From NCBI GenBank assembly GCA_934561395.1, contig CAKTGF010000003.1, positions 62,001 through 126,000 of the forward strand: a DNA stretch of 64,000 nt, in the 5' to 3' direction. The DNA comes from an uncultured Eubacterium sp. GTDB taxonomy: Bacteria > Bacillota > Clostridia > Oscillospirales > Acutalibacteraceae. This document shows, in pieces, positions 51,190 to 60,516 of this stretch. A program made the position numbers and the translations under genes. The notes under the pieces are model-generated. The model made no database searches. It saw only the letters and a program-made list of their open reading frames with translations, and was not told the origin of the DNA. Position 1 is the first letter of the stretch; each line of letters starts with the position of its first letter.

Positions 51190-53243
51190 GCATCAATCCT
51201 CCTTGCACTGTACGAACCGTCGCCATGCAAATAATACATAACTTCGCCGTCATCCAAATTAACGGTGCCATTTGTATCATAAACACGGTTATCGCAAACA
51301 TTTATTGTTGAGCCTTCGTTAAGCCCAACGCACATTGTAGAATTATTAATATTAAAAATGCAATATTCTACGTTGTCATTTTTATAATATGAAAATGAGA
51401 AATCCTCTGACCTGCATGTGAATTTGTTGCTTACGCTTACATTTTCAATGTTCTCGCACTCCATTATGTCATCGTTAAAATTTGAGCAAACAGCATTTTT
51501 ACAGCCGTATTTATTTGCAAGCTTTAAGGCATACTCTGATTTATCGTTAAAAATAATATAATCTATTTCGGAATTGTTTGAAAACAGAAAGCTGCTGACA
51601 CAGTAGTAATCGTTACTGTTTTTAATGCCGTAAACCACCGCCTTGCCACGGTATATTACCGCAACAGCACCGTCTTCGCTGACCGTTACCCTTGCGCCGT
51701 TATTTTGGCTGACCGCCGAGGGAATCAGCAGTGCCGCCGCTAAAATAAGCGAAAGCACGGCAGCAGGCCTAAACAGTTCCTTTTTACAGGTTATAAAGCA
51801 AATTGCAAAAATTATCATACTCCCGGCGATGGCGAAGCCTGCGGTTTCGGGCAAATTCACCACCGCACCGGAGAAACCGGCAAAGAATTTTACAACAGCT
51901 ATCAACGCTCCGTTAATTCCGTTGCAAAGCCAGCAAATAGCACCTGTAAATATGCCGATTTTGGAAAACACATAGCACAAAACAGAAATAATTATGCTAA
52001 CGCTGCCCAAGGGAACAACAATTATATTTGCAACCAAGCCTATAAGGCTGACATAGCCGAAGGTAACATACATTACAGGCAGAGTGAAAACCAAAACTGA
52101 AATTGAAACCGAAAGCCCGCTGCTGAGCTTTGCGGCAAGGCTGTCAACAAAGCCTTGTATTTTGTTATCCTTTTGAACATTGCCAAAGTGTTTTGACAAA
52201 ACAGGCTCTAATATCAACAGCGACATTACGGAGGTAACGCTGAGCAGCATGCTTATATCGCTGACAGAATAAGGATTCAGGCAAATAAGCGCAACTGCAA
52301 GCCCCAAGGAATTAATGCCGTCAGAGCGTTTGTTAAACACATTGCCCATAAGCATAACAATTGTCATTATTGCCGCCCTGATAACTGATTTTGAAAAGCC
52401 TGCAACGCCGATGCACACAATCGCCGTAGCAATTGCAATTAATGCGGCGGCTCGGTCGTTAACCCTTAGCCTTTTTAGAATAAACAAAACTGCGCCGATT
52501 AACACCGTTAAGTGAAAACCGCTGACAACCATTAAGTGAGTTGCTCCTGCGATTTTAAAGGCGGAGTAAACCTCATCTGACACCTGCGACCTGTTGCCTG
52601 TAACCAGCGCAATAGCCAGGCTGCCGTTATCGTTTGGTATTTTCTCATAAATCTGCCGAATAATATCCGTTCTCAGGCGCAGCACATATTTCCACGGGGA
52701 TTTCACATAGCTTTCGGTCAGCTGATACCCGTCGGCGGTTGAGGACATAAAAATTCCCTTGCCCCAATAACCGTAGGAGCCAAAGGAGCTGTCGGATATG
52801 GCATGGAGCTTTAAATTTGACTTAACTACCTGATACAGCGACGCTTTAATAGGAGTCTCACTTCTCACACGGAGCTTAATTCTTTGGGGAACTCCCTTTT
52901 GGTTAACTGATACGGTTTTAACGGTGTAGATATAATCCCCGGACTCGCTGATTTCAGGCACATCAACAATATAAAACTCTGTTTGCACAGTTTTATCATC
53001 CAGCTGTAATTGCGGCTGAACGCTGCCGTAATATCCGCCCAAAAGCACAAGGCAGGCAAAAAAGGCTGCGCCCATGCAAATAGGCACCACCTTTGCCTGC
53101 CTGAATTTCGGCAACCCAAGGCTGACAAGCAGTAGCGCCGCCAGCCCTATGGTAATTATGTGAACATACTTCATCGGCGTTAAATTAAGCACCAGCAATG
53201 TTAATGCTGCCGAAAAGCCAATATGAGCAAAAACTCTTTTCAT
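51180..53243 (-). CDS. comEC: ComEC/Rec2-type DNA channel with degenerate C-terminal domain
   Basis: A 687-residue membrane protein for import of single-stranded DNA. N-terminal helices and an OB-like DUF4131 region lead to the competence domain with HLMVVSGFHLTVLIGA and GFSKSVIRAAIM, which match the ComEC core. After about residue 500 the expected metallo-beta-lactamase-like domain is only faintly recognisable: ARVTVSEDGAVAVIYRGK, then no H-x-H-x-D-H motif (FNDKSEYALKL stands there). The start lies six bases after the lacZ stop without a ribosome site, suggesting coupling. Overlaps holA by ten bases. Confidence 0.88.
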   Translation of the reverse strand: MKRVFAHIGFSAALTLLVLNLTPMKYVHIITIGLAALLLVSLGLPKFRQAKVVPICMGAAFFACLVLLGGYYGSVQPQLQLDDKTVQTEFYIVDVPEISESGDYIYTVKTVSVNQKGVPQRIKLRVRSETPIKASLYQVVKSNLKLHAISDSSFGSYGYWGKGIFMSSTADGYQLTESYVKSPWKYVLRLRTDIIRQIYEKIPNDNGSLAIALVTGNRSQVSDEVYSAFKIAGATHLMVVSGFHLTVLIGAVLFILKRLRVNDRAAALIAIATAIVCIGVAGFSKSVIRAAIMTIVMLMGNVFNKRSDGINSLGLAVALICLNPYSVSDISMLLSVTSVMSLLILEPVLSKHFGNVQKDNKIQGFVDSLAAKLSSGLSVSISVLVFTLPVMYVTFGYVSLIGLVANIIVVPLGSVSIIISVLCYVFSKIGIFTGAICWLCNGINGALIAVVKFFAGFSGAVVNLPETAGFAIAGSMIIFAICFITCKKELFRPAAVLSLILAAALLIPSAVSQNNGARVTVSEDGAVAVIYRGKAVVYGIKNSNDYYCVSSFLFSNNSEIDYIIFNDKSEYALKLANKYGCKNAVCSNFNDDIMECENIENVSVSNKFTCRSEDFSFSYYKNDNVEYCIFNINNSTMCVGLNEGSTINVCDNRVYDTNGTVNLDDGEVMYYLHGDGSYSARRIDAWQ

Positions 53244-53249
53244 TAATTA

Positions 53250-56200
53250 TTACTTTACAGCCTCAATCAAGAATGATACCGATTGCTTTGTTCCGCCCTT
53301 AACTCTGTATTTATCACGCACAAATGCCTGACCGGGCATATCTCCGCCGATACCCTGCTGAATTGAATCAACGGTTACCGTAATATTGTTATCACGGTTA
53401 ATTTCGTTTATATGCTCAAAGCCGTCAAGCTGAACAGGTGTGTAAGGCAAGGCTGAAAAAATAACCGGCTTGTCATAGTAAGCTGTAACCTTAATGCCTG
53501 CACCCTTTTTATCTGTAACGGTAAACCACCTTACATCGGTGCGGCTTGATGACTCCTGCGGGCGCATATACGAATATTCAAACTTATCAACAGACATTGA
53601 ATACCTGCCTATTTTGTAGCCTGTTTTTCTGTCGCAATAAGACGGCGCAGGACCTCTGCCGTACCAGGCAATGTTGCTTTTATCCTTTGCAAGATCAAAG
53701 GCAAAGCCCATACGGAGCAAATCTGAGCTTGGTGTTGCGCTGTGGTAAACGGAAATTCTGCCGTCGTCATATACCGTATATGAAACATAAGCGTTCTTCA
53801 TACCAAAAACAGAAAGGGCACATTTAATCTTAATTCCGCCGCAATATGGTTCAACCGATGTTTTTAAAGCCTTAACTGAGGCTGTGGCACGCTTCCACTT
53901 GTAAAATGGGTGGAGTTTTATAAACGGCGAAACGAAGTTCAAAAAGTCAATATCATTATCTGTAAGGGCTCTGAAATAGTTTGGCGCAATTGGAGATTCA
54001 ATAACGCTTTCGTCATTAATTTTATAATCAACTATTTTGCCGTTATCAACGGTAACGCTTACACCGTCGCCGTTTATTTCAACATAATTGCCCTTTTGGT
54101 ATGAATCAAGCTTTGAATTAGCCGAATAAATAACCGGCTTGGGTGTTTCAACCAAAACAAATTGGTCAAAGGCAATTTCCGCATTGCTCTTTAAGCCCGG
54201 GGTCTTTTTCTTTGTGTGGAACGAAATTGTTAAAACACATTCCTTATCCTGTGGCAGGGCGGAATAGTTGTAAGGAATATCAATAAACTCCTCCTGCAAA
54301 GGAACAAGTGAAAACTTATCAAGCTCCCCTGCCTGTATTTCCTCGCCCTCGCACTCAATTTTCCATTTGCACTTAAATGACGAAACATCAGTGAACAAGA
54401 AGCGTGAGCGCACATTAAACCTACCCACGGTTACATCAAATGCAGTGGTAACAATCGGCTGGTAAACATGGCGAACCTCCCAAAACTGAGGGTGTGGGTT
54501 ACGATCTGCCGAAATAACGCCGTTGGCGCAAAAATATGTGTTTGAGCCTGTCATAGCGGTGGTATTTATTCCGCTGTACCAATGGCGTGGCTCGTCCTTT
54601 TCAAAATCGGTTCCGTAAACATAGTTTTCGTCGCCGTTTTCATCCGTAACACGAATAGCCTGGTCAACCCAGTCCCAAATAAAGCCGCCTGCCATATTGT
54701 CGTATTTTTCAAAATCATCCATATACTCTTGGAAATTACCCAAGGAGTTTTCCATGCTGTGGGCATATTCACAAAGCAATACGGGCTTGTTATACATTTC
54801 TGCTGTAATGGGCTTTGAATCTGCCGCAAGCTGGTTTGCAATATTGTCATAGAGGCTGATTGTGATAGGCTCTTTTTCGCCCAGCTTTCTCATTACATCC
54901 TCAACGGGATACATACGGGAAATAACATCGCTCTTGGTTAAATCGAAATCGCCCTCGTAGTGGAACTGGCGGGTATCGTCAAGCTTAAGGGCAGCCTCCT
55001 TCATTTTGGCAAAGTTGCTGCCGTCCCCCGCCTCGTTGCCCAGCGACCACATAAAAATGCAGGGATTGTTTCTGTCACGCAGAACCATGCGCTCCATTTT
55101 ATCAACAGCCAATCCTGTCCAAAGGGGATTTGAACCGGGCACGCCCTTACGGCGAACGCCGTGGGACTCCAAATCGCACTCATCCATAACATAAAAGCCG
55201 TATCTGTTGCAAAGCTCGTAAAAATAAGGGTCATCGGGATAGTGTGAGGTTCTTATTGAGTTAATATTGGCCTGTTTCATTAAATCCAAATCCTGGGTAT
55301 AGCGCTCCTTAGGAACTGCCCAGCCGTTATCCGGGTCAAAATCGTGGCGGTTAACGCCTCTTATCATAAGGGGCATGCCGTTAAACAAAATTTTTTCCCC
55401 CACAATTTCAACCTTTTTAAAGCCGATTTCATAAGTTTTGGCGCATATAACCTCGTTATTGCAAACAACACCCATAACAAGGGTGTAAAGGTTGGGCTGC
55501 TCAGCAGACCATTTTTTGGGATTTTTAATAAGCTGCTCCATGGCAAAGGTGGTTTGCTCCCCTGCCTTTGCAACCTGTTTAACCTCGCCGATAGGCAGTT
55601 CTTTATTTGTATCGGAAAGGATTGAAGCCTGCACAGTTATTTCCTTATCGGTATCGGAATAGTTTTTGATATACATTTCAAGTGAAAGATTTGAATTTTT
55701 ATATTCATCGTCCAAATCTGTTTTAACATAAAAGTCACGCAGGCAAAGCTTTGGCTCCGCAAACAGATATACCTCACGATAAATGCCGCAAAGCCACCAC
55801 ATATCCTGGTCCTCAAGATATGTTGACGCAGCATAACGGTAAACCTTTGCGCAAACAATATTTTCGCCGTCTGAAATATAATCTGTTACATCAAACTCGT
55901 GAGGTGTCATCGAGCCGGTGGAAAAGCCCACATAGTTGTCGTTAACCCAAACCTCAAGTGCTGCCTTGCAGGCACCGAAATGCAAGAAAATTTCTCTGTC
56001 GCTCCACGCCTTGTCAACGGTAAAGCTGCGACGGTAAAAGCCGATTTCCTGCATTGAATGGTCAATTTTCGGAATTTGTGATTTCATTCTGCTGAGAGCC
56101 CTTGGGAAGGTGCTTGCGTAATAATACGGCACGCTGTAACCCTCCATCTGCCAAACGGACGGAACCTTTATTTCATCCCAAGCGGAATCGTCAAAGGTTG

Positions 56201-56399
56201 TTTCTTCAAAGCCCTGGGGCTGATTTTCAAGCCCTCTTTGCCAATAGAATTTCCACATTCCGTTAAGGCTTTGCTTGTATGGGGATTGCTCCTGTGAAAC
56301 AGCAGCGTCAACATTGTCGTAGGGCATGGCGATTGCATGACCGTCCTCCTTGTTGACCTTAAAACGCATTGGGTCCTCCCAAATATACTTTTCTGACAT
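53250..56399 (-). CDS. lacZ: Beta-galactosidase, glycoside hydrolase family 2
   Basis: A 1049-residue LacZ-type enzyme without signal peptide. Jelly-roll N-terminus (MDNLYVGFSTG-like NDNYVGFSTG), TIM barrel with RGVNRHDFDPDNGW, IRTSHYPDDPYFYELC, the acid/base Glu in FMWSLGNEAGDG and the nucleophile Glu in PVLLCEYAHSMENSLGNFQEY (split here only for the reader: core CEYAH), and a C-terminal domain with the ARTHWYGRGP-like AWYGRGPAPSYCDR. Length matches E. coli LacZ (1024). GAGGTGG precedes the ATG. It has its own promoter and is followed by comEC with a six-base gap. Actual substrate may be any beta-galactoside. Confidence 0.95.
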   Translation of the reverse strand: MSEKYIWEDPMRFKVNKEDGHAIAMPYDNVDAAVSQEQSPYKQSLNGMWKFYWQRGLENQPQGFEETTFDDSAWDEIKVPSVWQMEGYSVPYYYASTFPRALSRMKSQIPKIDHSMQEIGFYRRSFTVDKAWSDREIFLHFGACKAALEVWVNDNYVGFSTGSMTPHEFDVTDYISDGENIVCAKVYRYAASTYLEDQDMWWLCGIYREVYLFAEPKLCLRDFYVKTDLDDEYKNSNLSLEMYIKNYSDTDKEITVQASILSDTNKELPIGEVKQVAKAGEQTTFAMEQLIKNPKKWSAEQPNLYTLVMGVVCNNEVICAKTYEIGFKKVEIVGEKILFNGMPLMIRGVNRHDFDPDNGWAVPKERYTQDLDLMKQANINSIRTSHYPDDPYFYELCNRYGFYVMDECDLESHGVRRKGVPGSNPLWTGLAVDKMERMVLRDRNNPCIFMWSLGNEAGDGSNFAKMKEAALKLDDTRQFHYEGDFDLTKSDVISRMYPVEDVMRKLGEKEPITISLYDNIANQLAADSKPITAEMYNKPVLLCEYAHSMENSLGNFQEYMDDFEKYDNMAGGFIWDWVDQAIRVTDENGDENYVYGTDFEKDEPRHWYSGINTTAMTGSNTYFCANGVISADRNPHPQFWEVRHVYQPIVTTAFDVTVGRFNVRSRFLFTDVSSFKCKWKIECEGEEIQAGELDKFSLVPLQEEFIDIPYNYSALPQDKECVLTISFHTKKKTPGLKSNAEIAFDQFVLVETPKPVIYSANSKLDSYQKGNYVEINGDGVSVTVDNGKIVDYKINDESVIESPIAPNYFRALTDNDIDFLNFVSPFIKLHPFYKWKRATASVKALKTSVEPYCGGIKIKCALSVFGMKNAYVSYTVYDDGRISVYHSATPSSDLLRMGFAFDLAKDKSNIAWYGRGPAPSYCDRKTGYKIGRYSMSVDKFEYSYMRPQESSSRTDVRWFTVTDKKGAGIKVTAYYDKPVIFSALPYTPVQLDGFEHINEINRDNNITVTVDSIQQGIGGDMPGQAFVRDKYRVKGGTKQSVSFLIEAVK

Positions 56400-56429
56400 A
56401 ATGCCACCTCATAATACAGTAATACTATT

Positions 56430-56458
56430 ATAATAATTTATAATTGGACAATTGTCAA
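56430..56458 (-). promoter_or_regulatory. Promoter of lacZ with overlapping palindrome
   Basis: On the - strand, TTGACA (56453-56458), 17 bp, TATTAT (56430-56435). The palindrome GACAATTGTC overlaps the -35 and may be an operator. Confidence 0.6.
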
Positions 56459-56481
56459 TAAAAAGAATAGTGCTCAACTTC

Positions 56482-56510
56482 TTTACAATGTTTTTGGGTT
56501 ATGATATAAT
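56482..56510 (+). promoter_or_regulatory. Promoter of the FemA/B-racemase pair
   Basis: TTTACA (56482-56487), 17 bp, TATAAT (56505-56510). Confidence 0.7.
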
Positions 56511-56542
56511 TGTACTAATAATATTCATTGGGAGATTATACT

Positions 56543-57577
56543 ATGATTGAAAGAGTTAACAAGGATAACCTTGAAGAATATGAAAACTTTATCAAGTCCC
56601 ACCCAAAGGGACTTTTTCAGCACTCATCAAAATGGGCAAAGGTAAAATCCGCCTGGAAATGGGAAGCGGTAATGCTTAAGGAGAACGGCGAAATTAAAGG
56701 CGCTGCAGCGGTTTTAATCCGTTCCATTCCCATAATTAAAAGCTCGCTTATGTATGCATGCAGGGGCTTTGTTGCAGACGAAAACGATTTTGACACCTTT
56801 GACAAGCTGTTTAACGCAATTCTTGAGCTTGGCAAGGAATACAAGGCATACTGCCTGAAAATCGACCCTGAAATTGTTGTTGAAAATAAGGAATACAAAA
56901 ATCATCTTTTGCAAAAGGGCTTTAAGGAGCTTAACCCCGGCTGCATGGATTTTGAAAATGTTCAGCCCAGGTTTGTATATTGCTTTGATTACAACGGCTT
57001 AAGTGAGGACGAGCTTATGCTCACCTTTAAGAGCGATTACAGAAACAGAATCAGAAAAGCGCCTAAAAAAGGCGTTGAGGTAAAGGTTTGCGGCAAAGAG
57101 GCCCTTGACGACTTTGTAAGAATCATGAGCGAAACCGGCGAGCGTGACGGATTTTCCACAAGACCCAAGTGGTATTTTGAAAAAATACTTGACTGCATGA
57201 CCGACGACGCAAGGCTTTATATGGCTTACTATAACGGACAAGCCATTGCAGGCACCCTTGCAATCAAGTGGGGTCAAAATGTTATGAAATACCAATACGG
57301 CGCCTCCTCAAACTCACACAGAAACGTTTACCCCAACTATGCGTTGCAGTGGGCAATGATTAAATGGGGCATGGAGTGCGGCTGCAAGGTTTATGATTTC
57401 GGCGGAATCAGCGGCGACTGTCAAAATCCTGACAATCCCCATTACGGCTTGTGGAGATTTAAGCACGGCTTTGGCGGCTATATGAAGGAATTTGTGGGCG
57501 AGTTTGATTATGTTATCAACAAGCCTGTTTACAACTTATACAACATCGGAACAAAGGTATTAAAGAAAATCAGATAA
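56543..57577 (+). CDS. FemA/FemB-family peptidoglycan bridge aminoacyltransferase
   Basis: A 344-residue protein with two GNAT-like domains. FQHSSKWAKVKSAWKWEAV and KIDPEI in the first half, SDYRNRIRKAPKKGVEVK and GERDGFSTRPKWYFEKIL in the second, then YDFGGISGD and LWRFKHGFGGYMKEFVGEFD at the end are typical of FemX/MurM transferases that attach amino acids from aminoacyl-tRNA to lipid II. The ATG at 56543 follows GGGAG; a TTG 15 bases upstream lies at that site. Which amino acid is attached is unknown. Stop and next start share TAATG. Confidence 0.92.
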   Translation: MIERVNKDNLEEYENFIKSHPKGLFQHSSKWAKVKSAWKWEAVMLKENGEIKGAAAVLIRSIPIIKSSLMYACRGFVADENDFDTFDKLFNAILELGKEYKAYCLKIDPEIVVENKEYKNHLLQKGFKELNPGCMDFENVQPRFVYCFDYNGLSEDELMLTFKSDYRNRIRKAPKKGVEVKVCGKEALDDFVRIMSETGERDGFSTRPKWYFEKILDCMTDDARLYMAYYNGQAIAGTLAIKWGQNVMKYQYGASSNSHRNVYPNYALQWAMIKWGMECGCKVYDFGGISGDCQNPDNPHYGLWRFKHGFGGYMKEFVGEFDYVINKPVYNLYNIGTKVLKKIR

Positions 57578-58650
57578 TGAGCAGATATGTAATTGATAAA
57601 TCCGGACTGGACGAAAACATTGAAATAATCAAAAAAAAGGCGGGCGTGCCTGTAATAGGTGTTGTTAAGGGAAACGGCTACGGCTTTGGCATTAAGGAAC
57701 TTACGGCAATTTTGGTTGAGCACGGCATTAAAACCTTTGCCGTTACCGAGGTTACCGATATTCCCGAGCTTAAAGGCGTTTTGAATGATGAGGATATTCT
57801 CGTTATGCGCTCCACCTGCATTGAGGAGGAGGCAAAAATAATTGCCGAAAACGGCGCCATTGCCACAATCGGCTCCTTGCAGGCAGCACAGGTTATGAAC
57901 AAGGTGTCAAAGGCGTTGGGTGTTGTAACCAAATGCCATTTGAAAATCGACACTGGAATGGGCAGATACGGCTTTATGCCCTCGCAGGTTGAGGAGGCTA
58001 TCAGCTGCTATTCCCTTGAAAATCTTAAATTCATCGGCGCTTACACACATTTTTCATCTGCATTCAGGAACCGTGATTTAACAAAAGCCCAGCTTGCCTT
58101 GTTTAAAGACACTATGGAGCAAATAAAAAAGGCCGTGGGCGAAATCGGGGTTATTCATTGTTCCAATTCCCCTGCTCTGCTTAATGTTGAGGATGTTTGC
58201 CTTGACACTGTAAGAATCGGCTCAGCCTTTACAGGCAGAGTAATAACAAAAAGCAAAATAGGCTTAAAGCGCTTAGGCTCGCTGGAGGCGGATGTGGTTG
58301 AGGTCAAAACCGTTCCGGCAGGCTACAGCATAGGCTACAACGGCTTATACAAAACTAAGCAAGAAACCAAGGTGGCAATTGTGCCAATCGGTCATTACGA
58401 CGGCTTCGGCATTGAAAAATCAAGAGAGGTTATTGATTTCAGGGCTGTTTTAAGCATAATTAAGCGCTTTTTGAAAAAGCAGCAAATGTATGTTAAAATT
58501 AACGGCAGAATTTACCACGTTATCGGGGAAATCGGCTTAAGCCACACCGCCGTTGATGTTACCGGCAGCGATGTTAAGGCAGGCGACTTGGCAAGCGTTG
58601 ACATTTCGCCCCTAATGGTAAACCCCAGAATACCGAGAGTGTTTAAATAA
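57577..58650 (+). CDS. Alanine racemase-family PLP enzyme
   Basis: A 357-residue fold-type III PLP protein. PLP lysine Lys31 in VVKGNGYGFG, CHLKIDTGMGRYGF, GAYTHFSSA, CLDTVRIGSAF and the second-base tyrosine region SIGYNGLYKT followed by VPIGHYDGFG are all in family order. Compared with housekeeping Alr, the usual P-I-G-Y-A-D-G-Y reads PIGHYDGF, and RPG reads RIG, so it may be a divergent or serine-preferring racemase. It is translationally coupled to the FemA/B gene, so it likely serves wall precursor synthesis. Confidence 0.85.
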   Translation: MSRYVIDKSGLDENIEIIKKKAGVPVIGVVKGNGYGFGIKELTAILVEHGIKTFAVTEVTDIPELKGVLNDEDILVMRSTCIEEEAKIIAENGAIATIGSLQAAQVMNKVSKALGVVTKCHLKIDTGMGRYGFMPSQVEEAISCYSLENLKFIGAYTHFSSAFRNRDLTKAQLALFKDTMEQIKKAVGEIGVIHCSNSPALLNVEDVCLDTVRIGSAFTGRVITKSKIGLKRLGSLEADVVEVKTVPAGYSIGYNGLYKTKQETKVAIVPIGHYDGFGIEKSREVIDFRAVLSIIKRFLKKQQMYVKINGRIYHVIGEIGLSHTAVDVTGSDVKAGDLASVDISPLMVNPRIPRVFK

Positions 58651-58658
58651 TAAAAACA

Positions 58659-58720
58659 GCCGATTTGTTCGGCGTGCATTAAAAAACTCCGTCAATACTT
58701 TGGTATTGACGGAGTTTTTT
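58659..58720. terminator. Tandem-hairpin terminator (related to the one at 22816-22880)
   Basis: Small hairpin GCCGA-TTTGT-TCGGC (58659-58673), GTGCATTAA, then an 18-bp hairpin (58681-58720: AAAAAACTCCGTCAATAC, loop TTTG) with flanking T-run. It terminates the racemase unit and, in reverse, the convergent GNAT unit. Same layout as in repeat B near the tRNA, with paired changes. Confidence 0.88.
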
Positions 58721-58792
58721 AGTTTTGTATTAAGCCTCTGTTTCAAAGGCAATTTCTGCGCTTGGTATTCCTTGATTTTTTTAAGCAGCTGT

Positions 58793-59263
58793 TTATTCCT
58801 CTGCGTACCTTTCCATTTGTATTACATCAACGCCGTTGTCCTTGGTGTATCTTTTAATTTCATTAAACCCAAGGTTGCGATAAACCTTAAACGCCCTTAT
58901 ATTGCTTGTTCTAACATTTAACCGCAGGCTTTTACAGCCGTTATTTTCGGCAAATGACAGCATTTTACTTATCGCATCGGTTCCGTAGCCTTTATTTCTG
59001 TATTTCTCATCAGCAATAAAAACTCCCAACTTTGCAACACCGTTATCCACCGTTTCCAGCCAAATGCTGCCTATATATTTACCGTCAACATTTATGTAAC
59101 ACCACTTTATCACACTGTCAGTATCGGGATATATCCTTGATAAAAACTGTGATAAATTACTGAAATGATTTTCAAAATCCTTATAAATTGAAATGTTTTT
59201 ATTTGTAATATCAACTAAATTAACATTACTGCTTTGCCCAGGATTTGTTGGGTAATTGCTCAT
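58793..59263 (-). CDS. GNAT-family N-acetyltransferase
   Basis: A 156-residue acetyl-CoA-dependent transferase. KLGVFIADEKYRNKGYGTDA holds the pyrophosphate-binding R-x-x-G-x-G/A loop, and LRLNVRTSNIRAFKVYRNLGF the typical N-x-x-A-x-x-x-Y-x-x-x-G-F motif. The first ~25 residues are polar. GAGG precedes the ATG at 59263, which overlaps the end of the upstream gene by 38 bases in another frame. The acceptor molecule is unknown. Confidence 0.87.
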   Translation of the reverse strand: MSNYPTNPGQSSNVNLVDITNKNISIYKDFENHFSNLSQFLSRIYPDTDSVIKWCYINVDGKYIGSIWLETVDNGVAKLGVFIADEKYRNKGYGTDAISKMLSFAENNGCKSLRLNVRTSNIRAFKVYRNLGFNEIKRYTKDNGVDVIQMERYAEE

Positions 59264-59570
59264 TGGGAATACCTCTTTTCAGCCCGTATTGCCTTGTTTC
59301 CTCATACTGCTCGGGGCAGTCACGGTTAACCTTGAAAATTTTATCGTTAAAAATAATATAGTGCCAATCCTCGCATTTTAAATCACAATACCAAATTGGG
59401 TCGTCAACCATTGATTTCTGCAAGCTTGGCACAACATTATCAATCTTGCTTTCGTCAATTTCAACTATCCACATTATTCCGTCGTCGTCAATTTTTTCCA
59501 AGATTTTAAATTCGTTGATTACGGACTTATCCTTTAAACTTTCTTCAATTATGCAGCCGCTGTATTTCAT
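59226..59570 (-). CDS. Hypothetical protein
   Basis: A 114-residue acidic cytoplasmic protein, family not firmly recognised. Pattern: KILEKIDDDGIMWIVEIDESKI, WYCDLKCEDWHYIIFNDKIFKV, ending with QYEETRQYGLKRGIPNEQLP. AAGGAG precedes the ATG. It lies between a DUF218 gene (27-base gap) and a GNAT gene (38-base overlap), in the same leftward unit. Two cysteines flank the DLK turn. No function is suggested. Confidence 0.65.
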   Translation of the reverse strand: MKYSGCIIEESLKDKSVINEFKILEKIDDDGIMWIVEIDESKIDNVVPSLQKSMVDDPIWYCDLKCEDWHYIIFNDKIFKVNRDCPEQYEETRQYGLKRGIPNEQLPNKSWAKQ

Positions 59571-59597
59571 AATTATTCACTCCTTAAATTTTCAACA

Positions 59598-60311
59598 CTA
59601 CCTCAATTTTAGCAGCATTGCCCAAATGCCTAAAACCTCACGGGTGTAAAAGGGCAGCTTGGCATAATTAACGGTGTGTGCAGGCAGCAAGGCAGGGTAA
59701 ACGCCGCAGCGCTGTGCAATAAGCCTTGCCCTGAACAGGTGGTATTCAGAGGTGGCAAGGGCGATTTTGCCGCTTAGCTTATTCTCCTCAATTATTTTTT
59801 TGGAAAACAGAATATTTTCCGCCGTTGAGGTGGATTTTTCTTCAAGATACAGTCGCTTAGGGTCAATGCCCTTACCGCAAAGCAGGTTGAACATACACCT
59901 TGCCTCGGTCATGCTTTCATCCTTACCCTGCCCGCCGGAAAGTATTGCAACGGCAGTTGGATTTTTTGCAAGGTGCCTGTATGCGGCGTTGCAGCGTTCA
60001 ATAAGCGCAAGGCTGGGTCTGTCCCACTTAACACGGCAACCCAAAACAATAACAATGCTTTCATTAGTTGCGGTTATTTTTGAGCTTTTAATAACCAAGG
60101 CGATGGTTACACTATAAATAACAATCAATGATAAAAAGGCTGTGCATACGATTATTTTAAACCACAAGGGCAGGCTTAGGGCATAATCAAAAAGCGAGCC
60201 CACAGCAGCAATCAAAAAGCCCAGGCAAATACCGAAGGCGTTGCCCAAATTAAATTTTGTTTGAAACAGGGGCAATGCATATAAAAACACAATAAAAATG
60301 CCCAAAATCAC
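59598..60311 (-). CDS. YdcF/DUF218-family membrane protein (SanA/ElyC-like)
   Basis: About 237 residues. Three to four N-terminal membrane helices (to about residue 75) precede a DUF218 domain: IVIVLGCRVKWDRPSLALIERCNAA, AILSGGQGKDESMTEARCM, LEEKSTSTAENILFSKK and ATSEYHLFRARLIAQR, all typical. ElyC and SanA act in envelope or lipid-carrier homeostasis; the role here is unknown. Start: GTG at 60311 eight bases after GGGAG; a TTG at 60326 overlaps that site and is less likely. Confidence 0.85.
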   Translation of the reverse strand: MILGIFIVFLYALPLFQTKFNLGNAFGICLGFLIAAVGSLFDYALSLPLWFKIIVCTAFLSLIVIYSVTIALVIKSSKITATNESIVIVLGCRVKWDRPSLALIERCNAAYRHLAKNPTAVAILSGGQGKDESMTEARCMFNLLCGKGIDPKRLYLEEKSTSTAENILFSKKIIEENKLSGKIALATSEYHLFRARLIAQRCGVYPALLPAHTVNYAKLPFYTREVLGIWAMLLKLR

Positions 60312-60516
60312 CAGAAAAACTCCCAATTAACACACCCAAATTAACAAATATTATTACTAATATACCATACTTTTTTAGTAAAATAAACAAAATGCAAAAA
60401 ATTGCTTTAAAAATATCGACAACAAAAAGCAATTGTGCTATTATTTTATTAGTTTTTAGTTTTTATTGCACTAAAGCGGTAAACTATAACAATAATCTAT
60501 AGAGAGAGGAAAAAAT

